64,000 nucleotides of DNA from Thalassobacterium maritimum (GTDB taxonomy: Bacteria > Verrucomicrobiota > Verrucomicrobiia > Opitutales > Coraliomargaritaceae). Shown here piece after piece: positions 10,781 to 19,763 of this stretch (position 1 is its first letter; every line of letters starts with the position of its first letter). The position numbers and the translations under genes are program-made. The notes below the pieces were generated by a model that saw nothing but the letters and a program-made list of their open reading frames with translations, searched no databases and had not been told where the DNA came from. The stretch spans positions 1-64,000 of the forward strand of contig NZ_JARXHW010000012.1 of the NCBI RefSeq assembly GCF_031127805.1, read 5' to 3'.

Positions 10781-12382
10781 TCATCGAGCTGCGGCTTCTG
10801 CACAGCGCATGCCGTCGAGTGCGGCGCTCACGATGCCACCTGCAAATCCAGCGCCTTCGCCGCAAGGGAATAGTCCAGCTATCTCGGGGTGCTGCAGACT
10901 CTTTTCGTCGCGCGGGATGCGCACTGGTGAGCTAGTGCGGGTTTCGAAGCCGATTAAATTACATTCCTCTGTGATATAGCCGCGCATCTGTTTGCCGAAA
11001 ATGTCGAGTCCGCGGCGCATACGAGTGGTGATCCATTCGGGCAAAATTTCGTCGATGCGGGCGGGCGTAATGCCTGGGAAATAGCTGGTTGCGGGGAGTT
11101 GCTGGGAGTTTTGACCTCGCATGAAATCAGTCACACGCTGGCCGGGTGCGACTTGCCCGCCGCCTCCATGTAGTTTGGCGGCTTGCTCGAGTTCTTTTTG
11201 AAAGGCGATGCCTGCCAGCACGCCATGTTGAGCTTGAAAAGCTGTAGTGTCTTCGGGCTCTACAGTGACGACCATGCCGCTATTGGCGAAGGGGGAGTCG
11301 CGGCGAGCGAGGCTCATGCCGTTGACTACAACTTCGTTATTTTCGGTGGCTGCGGGCACGATAAAGCCGCCTGGGCACATACAAAAAGAGTGCACGCCGC
11401 GGTCATCGATTTTTGTGGCGAGCCGATAGCTAGCCGCGGGCAACAATTCGGGGCGCGCTGCGTCGCGAGGGGTGTGGTATTGCAGGCTGTCGATCAGCGG
11501 TTGTGGATGCTCGATGCGCACGCCGACGGCGAAGGGCTTTTGCTCCAATCGAATGTCTTGCGCGTGCAGTTGCTGGTAAATGTCGCGAGCGGAGTGTCCG
11601 GTCGCCAGAATGACATGTTGACTGAGGAATTCGCGCCCGTCGGTGGTGCGCACACCGGCGATTTGATCTGCATTTAAGAGAAACGAGTCCACTTTCGCTC
11701 CGAAGTGCACTTCGCCGCCTGCCTTGCGAATCGATTCGCGCATGGCCATGACCACCTTGGGTAGTAGGTTGGAGCCAATGTGTGGGTGGGCGTCGATCAG
11801 AATGCGTTCAGGTGCGCCATGTGCGACCAGTGTTTCGTAAATTGTGCGCACGGGACCGCGCTTTTTCGCACGTGTGTAGAGTTTGCCATCTGAGAAAGTG
11901 CCAGCGCCACCTTCGCCGAAGCAGTAATTGGAATCCTCGATGACGCGACCTTCTTTCAGGATCGGGCCAAGGTCGAAGCGGCGTGCGGATGCATCTTTGC
12001 CGCGTTCTAAAATGATTGGTTTCAGGCCCAGTTCGAGCGCGCGCAGGGCAGCAAAGAGTCCTGCCGGGCCACAACCGACGATTACGAGCTCGCGCGCATT
12101 CGCCGGCACGGTCGGGTAATCGGGGGCTAGTTCAGCTTCGGGTGCGAGCGGTTTCCCGATGCCGACTTCCACGCGTAACTGTACTTTGATCGTGCGCTGG
12201 CGGGCATCGATCGAGTGCTTGCACAGGCGTAGGTCCACCACCTGTTCGAGGGGGAGGTCCAATTTAGCTGCCACCGCCGCTTTTTGCGCTGCGATTTGCT
12301 CGGATTGCTCCAATGGCAAAATGATATCGACGAGCGTCGGGCCTGTGGGGTCTGTGGTAGCGTCTGTCATGTATAAACTCAT
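10781..12382 (-). CDS. FAD-dependent oxidoreductase (COG2509-like dehydrogenase)
   Basis: About 533 residues if started at the ATG at 12382; an ATG at 12370 and a TTG at 12412 are alternatives and none has a good ribosome site. An N-terminal domain of about 85 residues precedes the dinucleotide-binding motif VIVGCGPAGLFAALRALELG. Then come NYCFGEGGAGTFSDGKLYTR, ILATGHSARDIY, the FCMCPGG segment and a C-terminal FAD motif GLFPCGEGAGFAGGI. This pattern matches a widespread group of uncharacterised flavoprotein dehydrogenases. The substrate is unknown. It is divergent from the acylphosphatase gene, with a gap of about 80 bp. Confidence 0.87.
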   Translation of the reverse strand: MSLYMTDATTDPTGPTLVDIILPLEQSEQIAAQKAAVAAKLDLPLEQVVDLRLCKHSIDARQRTIKVQLRVEVGIGKPLAPEAELAPDYPTVPANARELVIVGCGPAGLFAALRALELGLKPIILERGKDASARRFDLGPILKEGRVIEDSNYCFGEGGAGTFSDGKLYTRAKKRGPVRTIYETLVAHGAPERILIDAHPHIGSNLLPKVVMAMRESIRKAGGEVHFGAKVDSFLLNADQIAGVRTTDGREFLSQHVILATGHSARDIYQQLHAQDIRLEQKPFAVGVRIEHPQPLIDSLQYHTPRDAARPELLPAASYRLATKIDDRGVHSFCMCPGGFIVPAATENNEVVVNGMSLARRDSPFANSGMVVTVEPEDTTAFQAQHGVLAGIAFQKELEQAAKLHGGGGQVAPGQRVTDFMRGQNSQQLPATSYFPGITPARIDEILPEWITTRMRRGLDIFGKQMRGYITEECNLIGFETRTSSPVRIPRDEKSLQHPEIAGLFPCGEGAGFAGGIVSAALDGMRCAEAAAR

Positions 12383-12460
12383 ATTTCTGAGTTTAAAAAA
12401 CCAGTGAGACAAGGTTCTAATGCACTTGCAACCAGTGAGATTCTAATAAGCTTAGCTATT

Positions 12461-12742
12461 ATGGATAATCATGTTTTTCAAATGAATTGCTGGTTTGAAG
12501 GCCATGTGCAAGGCGTCGGTTTTCGTTATCAGACTGTGTCGGTCGCGAAGGGCTTCGAAGTCACGGGGAATGTGCGTAATTTAATCGACGGGCGGGTGTT
12601 GCTGTATGCGGAGGGGGCTGAGGCTGAAGTGCGCGAATTTCAAGCAGAAGTGGCCTTTGAGCTGCAGGATTATATTCGCGAGACTGAAATTCAGACTGAC
12701 AGCGGCGCTCGTGCTTGCCAAAGTTTTCGCATCGAACAATAA
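12461..12742 (+). CDS. acyP: Acylphosphatase
   Basis: A 93-residue protein with the family signature EGHVQGVGFRYQT, holding the phosphate-binding loop and catalytic Arg, followed by G-x-V-x-NL-x-DGRV, which includes the catalytic Asn. It hydrolyses carboxyl-phosphate bonds of acyl phosphates such as carbamoyl phosphate or 1,3-bisphosphoglycerate. The ATG at 12461 gives the usual length; the frame is open to 12404, but that extension has no family similarity. The ABC transporter gene begins 8 bp after its stop. Confidence 0.93.
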   Translation: MDNHVFQMNCWFEGHVQGVGFRYQTVSVAKGFEVTGNVRNLIDGRVLLYAEGAEAEVREFQAEVAFELQDYIRETEIQTDSGARACQSFRIEQ

Positions 12743-12750
12743 CCGTGACT

Positions 12751-13644
12751 ATGAATACCCCAGCCATTCGCATTCAGAATTTAACCAAAGACTTTTCGGT
12801 CGGCATGCGCGGCGTGAAGTTACGTGCGGTCGATGATCTTTGCCTTGAGGTGGGCGACAACGAAATTTTTGGCTTACTTGGCCCCAATGGTTCCGGTAAG
12901 AGCACCACAATTAAAATTATACTTGGCTTGTTAGAGGCCTCGACGGGTACCTGCGAGATCTACGGCAAGCCTAGTAAGCAAGTGGATGCCCGGCGCAGCG
13001 TAGGTTTTTTGCCCGAAGCACCCTATTTTTATCGTTACCTGACTGGTCGCGAGTTAGTGCGCTACTATGCGCGCATGTGCATGGTGCCGCGAGCGAAGAT
13101 CAATGAAGCCGTAGAGTCGGTGGTGGAACTGGTCGGTATGAGCGAGGCTGCAGACCGTCGCGTGGGCACCTATTCCAAGGGTATGTTGCAACGCATCGGC
13201 CTGGCGCAATCACTGGTGCATGACCCGCAACTAGTCATGCTGGATGAACCCACTGCAGGGGTGGACCCGCTGGGTTCCGCCGCGATTGCTGACATCGTGC
13301 GGGAGCTCAAACGCCGTGGGAAAACGGTCTTACTCTCCTCACACTTGCTCGCTCAAATAGAAGGCCTGTGTGATCGCGTGGCGATCCTGCATCGCGGCAA
13401 GCTCGTGCGTGAGGGACGTGTCGATGATTTAGTGGAAGAAAAGAATGCTGAGTCACTTGTGGTGGAAGGCCTCAGTCCCGAAGGGCGTGCCGCTGTCGAA
13501 GCGACGATTCTGGCGCAAGGTGGAACCTTGGCCCGAATTGAGAAGCCGCGCTTGAGTTTGGATGCCTATTTCCTGAAAGAGGTGCACCAGCGCGAAAGCG
13601 AGCACGCCGCCCAGCAAGTGGAAACCGGGAGCCAGAAATCATGA
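12751..13644 (+). CDS. ABC transporter ATP-binding protein (ABC-2 type exporter)
   Basis: A 297-residue ATPase. Walker A is GPNGSGKST (residues 44-52), the signature motif is YSKGMLQR (141-148) and Walker B is LVMLDEPT (161-168), followed by the H-loop LLSSHL. The GLLEASTG and FLPEAPYFY segments are typical of the DrrA/NatA-type exporters. The C-terminal ~70 residues form the usual accessory domain. Its stop overlaps the start of the permease gene by four bases (ATGA), so the pair is translationally coupled. Substrate unknown; the neighbours do not point to one. Confidence 0.93.
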   Translation: MNTPAIRIQNLTKDFSVGMRGVKLRAVDDLCLEVGDNEIFGLLGPNGSGKSTTIKIILGLLEASTGTCEIYGKPSKQVDARRSVGFLPEAPYFYRYLTGRELVRYYARMCMVPRAKINEAVESVVELVGMSEAADRRVGTYSKGMLQRIGLAQSLVHDPQLVMLDEPTAGVDPLGSAAIADIVRELKRRGKTVLLSSHLLAQIEGLCDRVAILHRGKLVREGRVDDLVEEKNAESLVVEGLSPEGRAAVEATILAQGGTLARIEKPRLSLDAYFLKEVHQRESEHAAQQVETGSQKS

Positions 13645-14483
13645 GTCTTTTAAATTCATTTACACGAATACGTTTGATCGCGGGCACGACCTTTTTGGAG
13701 GCGGTCCGGCAGAAGTTCTTTAACTCGCTGCTGATTATTTCGATCGCACTGGTGGCCAGTTCGACCTTTTTTCAACAGTTCGATTTCGGAACAGGAGAGT
13801 TGAAGTTTATAACCGACTTTGGCTTTGGAGCTCTTTTCTTTTTTGGGTCGATCCTGTCGATCACCGCTACCACGCAGCTCTTCTTTAATGAAATAGAAAA
13901 CCGCACCGCACTCACTATGCTGGCCAAGCCGGTCTACAAATTAGAGTTCTTGGCAGGCAAATTCCTAGGGGCTCATTTGTTGATGTTGAGCTTCAGCTTA
14001 GTCATTACTTTAGTGCTTAGCGGTATTTTGTATTGGCGCGAGGCAGCTTTGTTGGCGCGCTTGGGAGAGGATGTCCTGCTTGACGGGCCGCTTGTTCGTT
14101 ATGGCGATGTGTTTGTATTCGGTTTCCTGCAGTGGATAAAATTTGGCATACTCGCAGCGATTACGCTTTTCGTGGCGAGCTTTTCGAATACGAATCTCTA
14201 TACCATCATTGTGTCGTTCTTTGTGCTGATTATTTGCCAACTCCAATACATTGCACGTGATGCCTATTCTGGTATGGAGGCTGGTCTAGAGCGCTTTTTG
14301 GTAATGGGCCTGGGGTTGATTTTTCCTAATTTTCAATTGTTCAATATCGGAGATCAATTGGTTTTTGATGTGGAGCAGGCGTTGCCGCTGACTACGGTGT
14401 TGCGGCTTGCTGCCTATGGTTTGATATATACCTGCGCATTTATTTTGTTGGCCCAAGTTAACTTTCGTCGACGGGAGATCTAG
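13641..14483 (+). CDS. ABC-2 type transporter permease
   Basis: A 280-residue membrane protein with about six predicted helices (roughly residues 25-45, 60-85, 105-130, 165-190, 193-210 and 250-272). The segment FFNEIENRTALTMLAKPVYKLEFLAGKFLGA is characteristic of ABC-2 permeases of the NatB/CcmB-like type. It overlaps the ATPase gene by four bases and the next gene starts 2 bp after its stop, so the three form one transcription unit. Confidence 0.88.
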   Translation: MSLLNSFTRIRLIAGTTFLEAVRQKFFNSLLIISIALVASSTFFQQFDFGTGELKFITDFGFGALFFFGSILSITATTQLFFNEIENRTALTMLAKPVYKLEFLAGKFLGAHLLMLSFSLVITLVLSGILYWREAALLARLGEDVLLDGPLVRYGDVFVFGFLQWIKFGILAAITLFVASFSNTNLYTIIVSFFVLIICQLQYIARDAYSGMEAGLERFLVMGLGLIFPNFQLFNIGDQLVFDVEQALPLTTVLRLAAYGLIYTCAFILLAQVNFRRREI

Positions 14484-14485
14484 AG

Positions 14486-15361
14486 ATGTCTGTGTTGCAA
14501 CATCCACTCATAGTGCGACTTAGTCGGGTTTTAACGATCCTGCTGATTTTGTTGCTGCTCGGTTTATTAACACGCCCCATCGAGGCGCCAGCTTGGAAAG
14601 TTGTGAAAGCAGGTCAGCCAGAAATGAATCTCGAAGCGATTGAAGGCGCGCTGGGACAGGGCTTGGTCGTTGGCGTGCTGGGCGGCTTTCGCGCGATTTT
14701 GGCCGATTTCCTATGGATACGAACCAATACCATCTGGGAGCGACGGGATCGAGTGAAGCTCGACGCAATGGTTCGCCTCGTCACCACCTTGGACCCGCGC
14801 CCGGACTTTTTCTGGATCAACGGTAGCCGCATGATTGCTTACGATGTACCTAATTGGCGAATACGCGAAGAGGGGGGCTATGATGCTGTGCCCGAGGTGC
14901 GTCAGCAAGCGATCGACTACGATCAAGCGCAGCAAGCTTTTGATTTGCTCGACGAAGCGCTGAAATTTCATCCGGATAAGGCCAAGCTCTACTTAGAAAA
15001 GGGGCAGATTTATCTGAATCGACTGAAGGATGATGCACGGGCTGCCGAGTGGTTCTTAGCAGCCTCTCAGCAAGCGGATGCGCCATATTATGCGGCGCGT
15101 ATCTATGCTGAACTGTTGCGTAAGCAAGGTTTGGATACGGAGGCGTATAGCTACCTTAAAGATTTGCACCGTGAACTGCCCAATGTGCCATATGCGCAGA
15201 AAGGTATTATTTTGGAACGTATTCGTGAGCTTGAAAATACGCTGAAGATTCCCTTTTGGCAACGCTTTCAGCCAGCAGTCGAGCCGATGCTAGAAGAGCC
15301 ACGTGGGGCACCGGCATTCGATGCGCCTGAGCCTCACGACCATGCGGGGCATGCGCATTAA
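14486..15361 (+). CDS. Membrane-anchored TPR-like protein of unknown function
   Basis: A 291-residue protein with one N-terminal membrane helix (about residues 13-28) and a second hydrophobic patch, VVGVLGGFRAILADFLWIR (about 57-75). After it come TPR-like helical repeats (about 150-240), including KAKLYLEKGQIYLNRLKDDARAAEWF. The tail is rich in His and Pro and ends DHAGHAH. Placed directly behind an ABC exporter pair (2 bp) and overlapping the next gene by one base (TAATG), it probably works with the exporter. I know no assigned function. Confidence 0.75.
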   Translation: MSVLQHPLIVRLSRVLTILLILLLLGLLTRPIEAPAWKVVKAGQPEMNLEAIEGALGQGLVVGVLGGFRAILADFLWIRTNTIWERRDRVKLDAMVRLVTTLDPRPDFFWINGSRMIAYDVPNWRIREEGGYDAVPEVRQQAIDYDQAQQAFDLLDEALKFHPDKAKLYLEKGQIYLNRLKDDARAAEWFLAASQQADAPYYAARIYAELLRKQGLDTEAYSYLKDLHRELPNVPYAQKGIILERIRELENTLKIPFWQRFQPAVEPMLEEPRGAPAFDAPEPHDHAGHAH

Positions 15362-16173
15362 TGAACCGCCAAGCCAAAGCCCAGTTGGATGCGCAACTGC
15401 GTCACCGTATTAATGCGGGGCGTGTCGCTGTGCGTGACCAAGTCGCATTCTTTGGTCGCCAGTTTGGCGATGTCGCATCGGAGTGGAAAGAAGATGATAC
15501 CCGGGTGACTTTTGCAGATTTCGCAATTTCGGAAAAACTCTTCGCGGAGTTGCGCCGCGACTTTCCGCAGGATGATTATTGTAGTGAGGAGGCCAGCCCC
15601 CTGGACGAGGTATTAGAGCTGGAGGCGCGTTTTGCCTGGGTGGTCGACCCGATCGATGGCACCAATAATTATGCACTGGGTTGCCCCTTTTGCGCCATTT
15701 CGCTGGCGTTGTTATTGGATGGGGAGCCTGTTTACGGCTTTATTTACGATCACAGCACAAAGGATCTACTGGAAGGCGGCCCTGGTCGTGGCTTATTGCG
15801 TAATCAGAAGAAGCTCGATCGCAACAAGACCGTAGCGGATGCGCAGACCATGGTCGGTTTGCACTTTCCGATGCCAGCAAAGGAGTTGGAGCGCTTAGCT
15901 CCCTTGCTCGCGAAGTATCGAGCGCGCTGCTTGGGCAGTGGAGCTTTAAGCGCAGCCTACGTTGCCACTGGCTATTTGACTGGAGTGATTGATCACCGTA
16001 TTAAAGTTTGGGACATCGCAGCCGCCTATGCGCTCTGTCGAGCAGCCGGGTTGCAATGGACCTTCATCGAAGCATCCCCGTTTCCATTGCGACGTTTCCA
16101 CCCCAAAATGGGCTTTACGCCTTACTACGCTGGAGCGGACTCGTTTGTCGCTGAGCTGAACGCCTTGTCGTAG
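15361..16173 (+). CDS. Inositol monophosphatase family protein
   Basis: A 270-residue Mg-dependent sugar-phosphatase-fold enzyme. Metal-binding motifs are SEE (residues 75-77), DPIDGTNNY (96-104) and the second motif IKVWDIAAA (215-223, Asp218). The family includes inositol-1-phosphatase, fructose-bisphosphatase and PAP phosphatase (CysQ); the sequence does not decide among them. Its ATG overlaps the preceding stop (TAATG), which implies translational coupling to the ABC/TPR operon. A block of palindromic repeats begins at its stop codon. Confidence 0.9.
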   Translation: MNRQAKAQLDAQLRHRINAGRVAVRDQVAFFGRQFGDVASEWKEDDTRVTFADFAISEKLFAELRRDFPQDDYCSEEASPLDEVLELEARFAWVVDPIDGTNNYALGCPFCAISLALLLDGEPVYGFIYDHSTKDLLEGGPGRGLLRNQKKLDRNKTVADAQTMVGLHFPMPAKELERLAPLLAKYRARCLGSGALSAAYVATGYLTGVIDHRIKVWDIAAAYALCRAAGLQWTFIEASPFPLRRFHPKMGFTPYYAGADSFVAELNALS

Positions 16174-16460
16174 CCGAGTTATTTGCCCTCGGTTCCGATG
16201 CTTTTTCGCGCTTGCGGCTGGGCAGGAGAGAACGGGGTCTAAAGAGCCCCGCTACTGATGATGTATGCGATGTTCAATGTTCGATGCTCGCTTTTTCGGT
16301 AGCCGAGTGCTTTAGCCTCGGTTCGGATGTTCCGCTGCCCGCGGCTAGCCCTATGCGAACGGGGTCGAGTTTTAAGTGCGAAGACTGAAGTTCGCGGTTA
16401 GGAAGTGACCGCTCATTCGCAAGTGGGCTCTAAACAGCCTCGCCACGATCTGAGTTGAGC
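16171..16460. repeat. Intergenic block of palindromic direct repeats
   Basis: The 289-bp gap between two genes contains two imperfect ~70-base direct repeats, starting at 16171 and 16300, each opening TAGCCGAG and carrying a CCGAG...CTCGG hairpin followed by GTTC-x-GATG. Each continues into a G+C-rich part with ACGGGGTC. The first copy adds a hairpin, CGGGG-TCTAAAGA-GCCCCG, and a diverged version of it (GGGCTCTAAACAGCC) occurs near 16425-16445. No gene is visible. It may serve as a barrier between the converging transcripts or be a miniature mobile repeat. Confidence 0.7.
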
Positions 16461-16462
16461 GC

Positions 16463-18130
16463 TTACACCACTCCCATGGTTTTGAGTAAGGAGGAAATGT
16501 AAGGGATCAACTGTTTCTTACGGCTGACAATACTTTTCAGTTCGTAGATGTTACTCTGGCCGCGTTGTGGGTAGTTGATGGCTGCCTTGAGCTCTTCATT
16601 GCCTGCGACGACGAGTAGGGAGTCTTGCGTGTTGATATCCGTAACCAGTAGAAAGCTGAAGTAGAGTTCTTCTTTTGCGCGGTAGGCTTCCAGCGCATTG
16701 TCGAGGGCGTCTTCGTTCTTCCAGAAATTATCGAAGCCTAGTTCTTCGATTTGAGAGACTGAAAAGCGCAGTTCACCTTCGCTGTAGATCTTGCAGTCGG
16801 AGCTGATGACTTGCTCAGGCTCGCTGTTTATGACGACAGATCCAGCGGTAAAGATTAGATCGGCGAGGGCCTTGGGATCAATCCCCGCAATTGGGGCAAG
16901 CCAATCCAAGAGCTCGCCTTCGAGTGGCGTGGTGGTGGGACTATTTAAGAGTAAGGTGTCAGAGATGATCCCTGCCATTAGTATGCCGGCAATGTTGGGA
17001 GCCGGAGTGAGGGATTGCGCGCGAAACATGTCGGCCACAATGGAGCAGGTTGAACCGACTGGACGATTGATGAATAAGATCGGTTGCTCTGTAGGAATGT
17101 TACCGAGGCGGTGGTGGTCTAAAATTTCGGTGATTTGTACTTCACCGGCTCCATTGACGGCTTGTCCGAGCTCATTGTGATCGACGAGCGCAATTTTTGT
17201 GTGACTGGGGCGTAAAATATCACTCTTCGAAAAGACGCCAATCAATTGCTTGTGATCGTTCACCACCAAGTAGAGTGGGTCGTTGTTATTGGCGATGCGG
17301 CGCTTGACTGAGGAAATGCGATCTTCGGCGCTGAAACAGCTAACTTCGGGGTCAATGAGTCCATCGATATGAGTGGCGGTGCGAATGATCCAGGAGGTGG
17401 TTGCAGAATCGTAGGGGCTCACGATTAGAGACACGTTGCGCTCCTTCGCGCGTGCGATTACATCTTCGTCGACTTCGAGCGCTCCAGTTATAACCAGCAA
17501 GCGCACGCCGAGTTGCAGGCAACGTTCTTGAATGTCCCAGCGGTCGCCTACAATGATAATGCTGCGGTCAGACGGCAGTCCGTTCTCTTTGTGGTGGCTT
17601 CCGAACGAACGGATGTCCATGGCGCCGATGCGCACGTAGAGCTCTTCTAGGTCGTCTTGGTGATCCGAGTGTAGGACCGTCGCATTGAGTGAGTCGATGA
17701 TCGATTTCACACTGGTGTGCACTCGACGCATAGAGCGCGGTTCGCGTGGTTTGGGTATAAAAAATTCGCCTAATTGGAAAATAGAAACCAAGCCCTCAAT
17801 ATGTCCGTTTTCATCGACAACTGGCAGCGCGCGTACATCGTATTTGTCGATCAATTCCAATGCTTCCGCGCAGGTGCTTTGCCGCGTCACGGTGAGTGCT
17901 TCGGTTTGCATAATATTGCCGAGGCGAGGCGTGACGTCACCTATAAAGCGTGGCAGTGGCGTCTGGAAGCGTTCCAAGATTGCATCAATGCGGGCGTTTG
18001 AGTTTCCGCAGCGAGCGGCCACATATTGCGTCTGGCCGATCGCATGCTTATAAGCTTCGTAAGCGAGAGCCGAGCAGATCGCGTCCGCGTCGGGGTTTTT
18101 GTGGCCAAAGATATAGATTGGGTCGGTCAT
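16463..18130 (-). CDS. ppaC: Manganese-dependent inorganic pyrophosphatase with CBS and DRTGG domains
   Basis: A 555-residue family II pyrophosphatase of the DHH superfamily, hydrolysing PPi to phosphate. The N-terminal metal motif is GHKNPDADA (His10, Asp14, Asp16). A regulatory insert (about residues 70-305) holds a CBS domain, a DRTGG domain (SIIIVGDRWDIQERC) and a second CBS domain. The core resumes with VDHNE (Asp317) and DHH (338-340), and the DHHA2 domain ends with SRKKQLIPY. The CBS/DRTGG insert is known to bind adenine nucleotides and control activity in relatives. Length fits the CBS-containing subclass; simple members are about 310 residues. Confidence 0.94.
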   Translation of the reverse strand: MTDPIYIFGHKNPDADAICSALAYEAYKHAIGQTQYVAARCGNSNARIDAILERFQTPLPRFIGDVTPRLGNIMQTEALTVTRQSTCAEALELIDKYDVRALPVVDENGHIEGLVSIFQLGEFFIPKPREPRSMRRVHTSVKSIIDSLNATVLHSDHQDDLEELYVRIGAMDIRSFGSHHKENGLPSDRSIIIVGDRWDIQERCLQLGVRLLVITGALEVDEDVIARAKERNVSLIVSPYDSATTSWIIRTATHIDGLIDPEVSCFSAEDRISSVKRRIANNNDPLYLVVNDHKQLIGVFSKSDILRPSHTKIALVDHNELGQAVNGAGEVQITEILDHHRLGNIPTEQPILFINRPVGSTCSIVADMFRAQSLTPAPNIAGILMAGIISDTLLLNSPTTTPLEGELLDWLAPIAGIDPKALADLIFTAGSVVINSEPEQVISSDCKIYSEGELRFSVSQIEELGFDNFWKNEDALDNALEAYRAKEELYFSFLLVTDINTQDSLLVVAGNEELKAAINYPQRGQSNIYELKSIVSRKKQLIPYISSLLKTMGVV

Positions 18131-18196
18131 AGATAGAAGTAATAAAAGTAATCTCTATGCTTTCAACAACGTCAAAGTCATGGCTTTGAGCAAAGA

Positions 18197-18228
18197 AAAA
18201 CCCCAGCCTTGTAAGAGGCTGAGGTTTT
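18197..18228 (-). terminator. Rho-independent terminator of the pseudopilin gene
   Basis: A 13-bp stem (18197-18209 with 18216-18228) with one G-U pair when read as minus-strand RNA, a 6-base loop and a following T-rich tract. It lies about 30 bp after the stop codon at 18259. Confidence 0.88.
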
Positions 18229-18258
18229 GTTCTTTAGACTATTGCTAAATTTTCGTTA

Positions 18259-18975
18259 TTAAGAACCTGGTAGTTTAGATTCTAGGATTGTCGCGGTTGT
18301 TCCGACTGCATCTTCAATACTCGCGGTCTTTGAACTGTCGGTTTTCTTGACTAGCTCGTCTGTAGTGTCTTCGTAGTAGGTTACGTGGCCGTCTACGAAA
18401 GCAATGTGGCCACCTTCACCAAGCCATGGAGAATTATCATCCCATTTGCCTGTGCCATCAATATGGCCTTTGGTCCAAATTAGGGGGGTGACTGTGGATT
18501 GAGCATTGGGGCTTAATCCCGCAGCCATATCATAGCTGATTATATCCTTTGCCGCGGTCCAATCCGTTGAGGCAACGGCTGTGCCAGTAGTGGTTGTAAT
18601 GATTACATTAGGGATTGCTGAGGCATAGCTGGCAACATCATCTGCTGATGTGATGAAGTAGAGCGAGCCATCGTTTAAGCCGCCGAATTCTGCGATAACT
18701 TGTGCCCATCCAGCAGTTGTTGTCGCTTGAGTTTTGCCTGCTGCCCATGCACCATCATCAGAAATGGAGCGTGTGCGAGTGCCAGATGTTGAGAAGTTGG
18801 CGTAAGCCAGTGCGATTTGACGCAAATTACTCGAGGATGTGACCATCGAGGCTTTCTTCTTAACTGCGCCAACAGTCGGAATAAGGATTGCGGCAAGGAT
18901 GCCGATAATCGCGATAACAGTAAGTAGCTCAATCAGGGTGAAACCTGAGCGGGGGGTGGATTTAGTTTTCATCAT
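18259..18975 (-). CDS. Type II secretion/type IV-like pseudopilin (prepilin)
   Basis: A 238-residue prepilin-like protein. The peptidase/methylation site is RSGFTLIELLTVIAIIGIL (cleavage after the Gly, mature protein starting with Phe), followed by a ~20-residue hydrophobic helix. The C-terminal region has GGHIAFVDGHVTYY, the motif seen in the abundant secreted pseudopilin-like proteins of Verrucomicrobiota and Planctomycetota. It stands alone with its own terminator, with no secretion ATPase or peptidase nearby, and is divergent from nuoB. These genomes usually carry many copies with unclear roles. A start one codon later (18972) is equally possible. Confidence 0.9.
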   Translation of the reverse strand: MMKTKSTPRSGFTLIELLTVIAIIGILAAILIPTVGAVKKKASMVTSSSNLRQIALAYANFSTSGTRTRSISDDGAWAAGKTQATTTAGWAQVIAEFGGLNDGSLYFITSADDVASYASAIPNVIITTTTGTAVASTDWTAAKDIISYDMAAGLSPNAQSTVTPLIWTKGHIDGTGKWDDNSPWLGEGGHIAFVDGHVTYYEDTTDELVKKTDSSKTASIEDAVGTTATILESKLPGS

Positions 18976-19208
18976 ATAAAACTGTTTTGGTGTATTTTTG
19001 TTTGTTGTTGTGGGGTAGGAGAGGCGTGCTGCTCTCCCGTTGAATAATAAAGTTTCAAGGCTAGGAAGCTTCGCTCCTCAAGTCCAATCATTTTTGTGAG
19101 ATTTTATCTTCCTGTTATAATTTTAAATTGTTGCTTGCATGGGATTGGGGGCGAACTAAGTTGCCTGAGCCTTGAGGGCGAGTCGATATTCGAGCCTATA
19201 AGATTAAC

Positions 19209-19760
19209 ATGCAAAACACAAACGTAGCCTACGATAGTAAAGTGGAGGGTGAAGTCATTGTCACTCAAGCGGATGCTGTAATAAACTGGATTCGCAAGCA
19301 CTCGGTCTGGCCGATGCCTATGGGTCTCGCCTGTTGCGCGATTGAATTGATGGCGGCCGGTGGTTCGCGTTTTGATATTTCTCGTTTCGGTATGGAAGTC
19401 ATGCGATTTTCACCTCGTCAGGCCGATTGTATGATCGTTGCGGGCACTGTGACTTATAAAATGGCGGAGGTTGTGCGTCGTATTTACGAGCAGATGGCCG
19501 AGCCGAAGTGGGTGGTTGCTATGGGCGCCTGTGCGAGCACGGGCGGCATGTACCGTTCTTATGCAACTTTACAGGGGGTCGATCGTATCGTTCCCGTTGA
19601 TGTATATATTAGTGGCTGTCCTCCGCGTCCGGAGGCACTACTGGATGCGATGATTAAATTGCAGGACAAGATTGGCCGGGAGCGTTCGGTCAAAAACTTG
19701 ACCGCCCGAAATGCCAAGCCCGCAGAAGCGGAGTTGGCAGGAGCCGGAAAGGAAAGCTAA
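19209..19760 (+). CDS. nuoB: NADH-quinone oxidoreductase subunit B
   Basis: A 183-residue peripheral-arm subunit of complex I that carries cluster N2, the last electron donor to quinone. The four cluster ligands are present: Cys42 and Cys43 (GLACCAIE), Cys108 (MGACAS) and Cys137 (SGCPPR). It is the first gene of a 13.7-kb run, nuoB to nuoN, all on the plus strand and tightly spaced. The gap of 233 bp before it holds no reading frame long enough for nuoA. Confidence 0.97.
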   Translation: MQNTNVAYDSKVEGEVIVTQADAVINWIRKHSVWPMPMGLACCAIELMAAGGSRFDISRFGMEVMRFSPRQADCMIVAGTVTYKMAEVVRRIYEQMAEPKWVVAMGACASTGGMYRSYATLQGVDRIVPVDVYISGCPPRPEALLDAMIKLQDKIGRERSVKNLTARNAKPAEAELAGAGKES

Positions 19761-19763
19761 ACC

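Noticed and set aside
18976..19208. A possible small nuoA upstream of nuoB
   Set aside because: The gap is 233 bp and no frame shows ND3-like helices or the NuoA signature.
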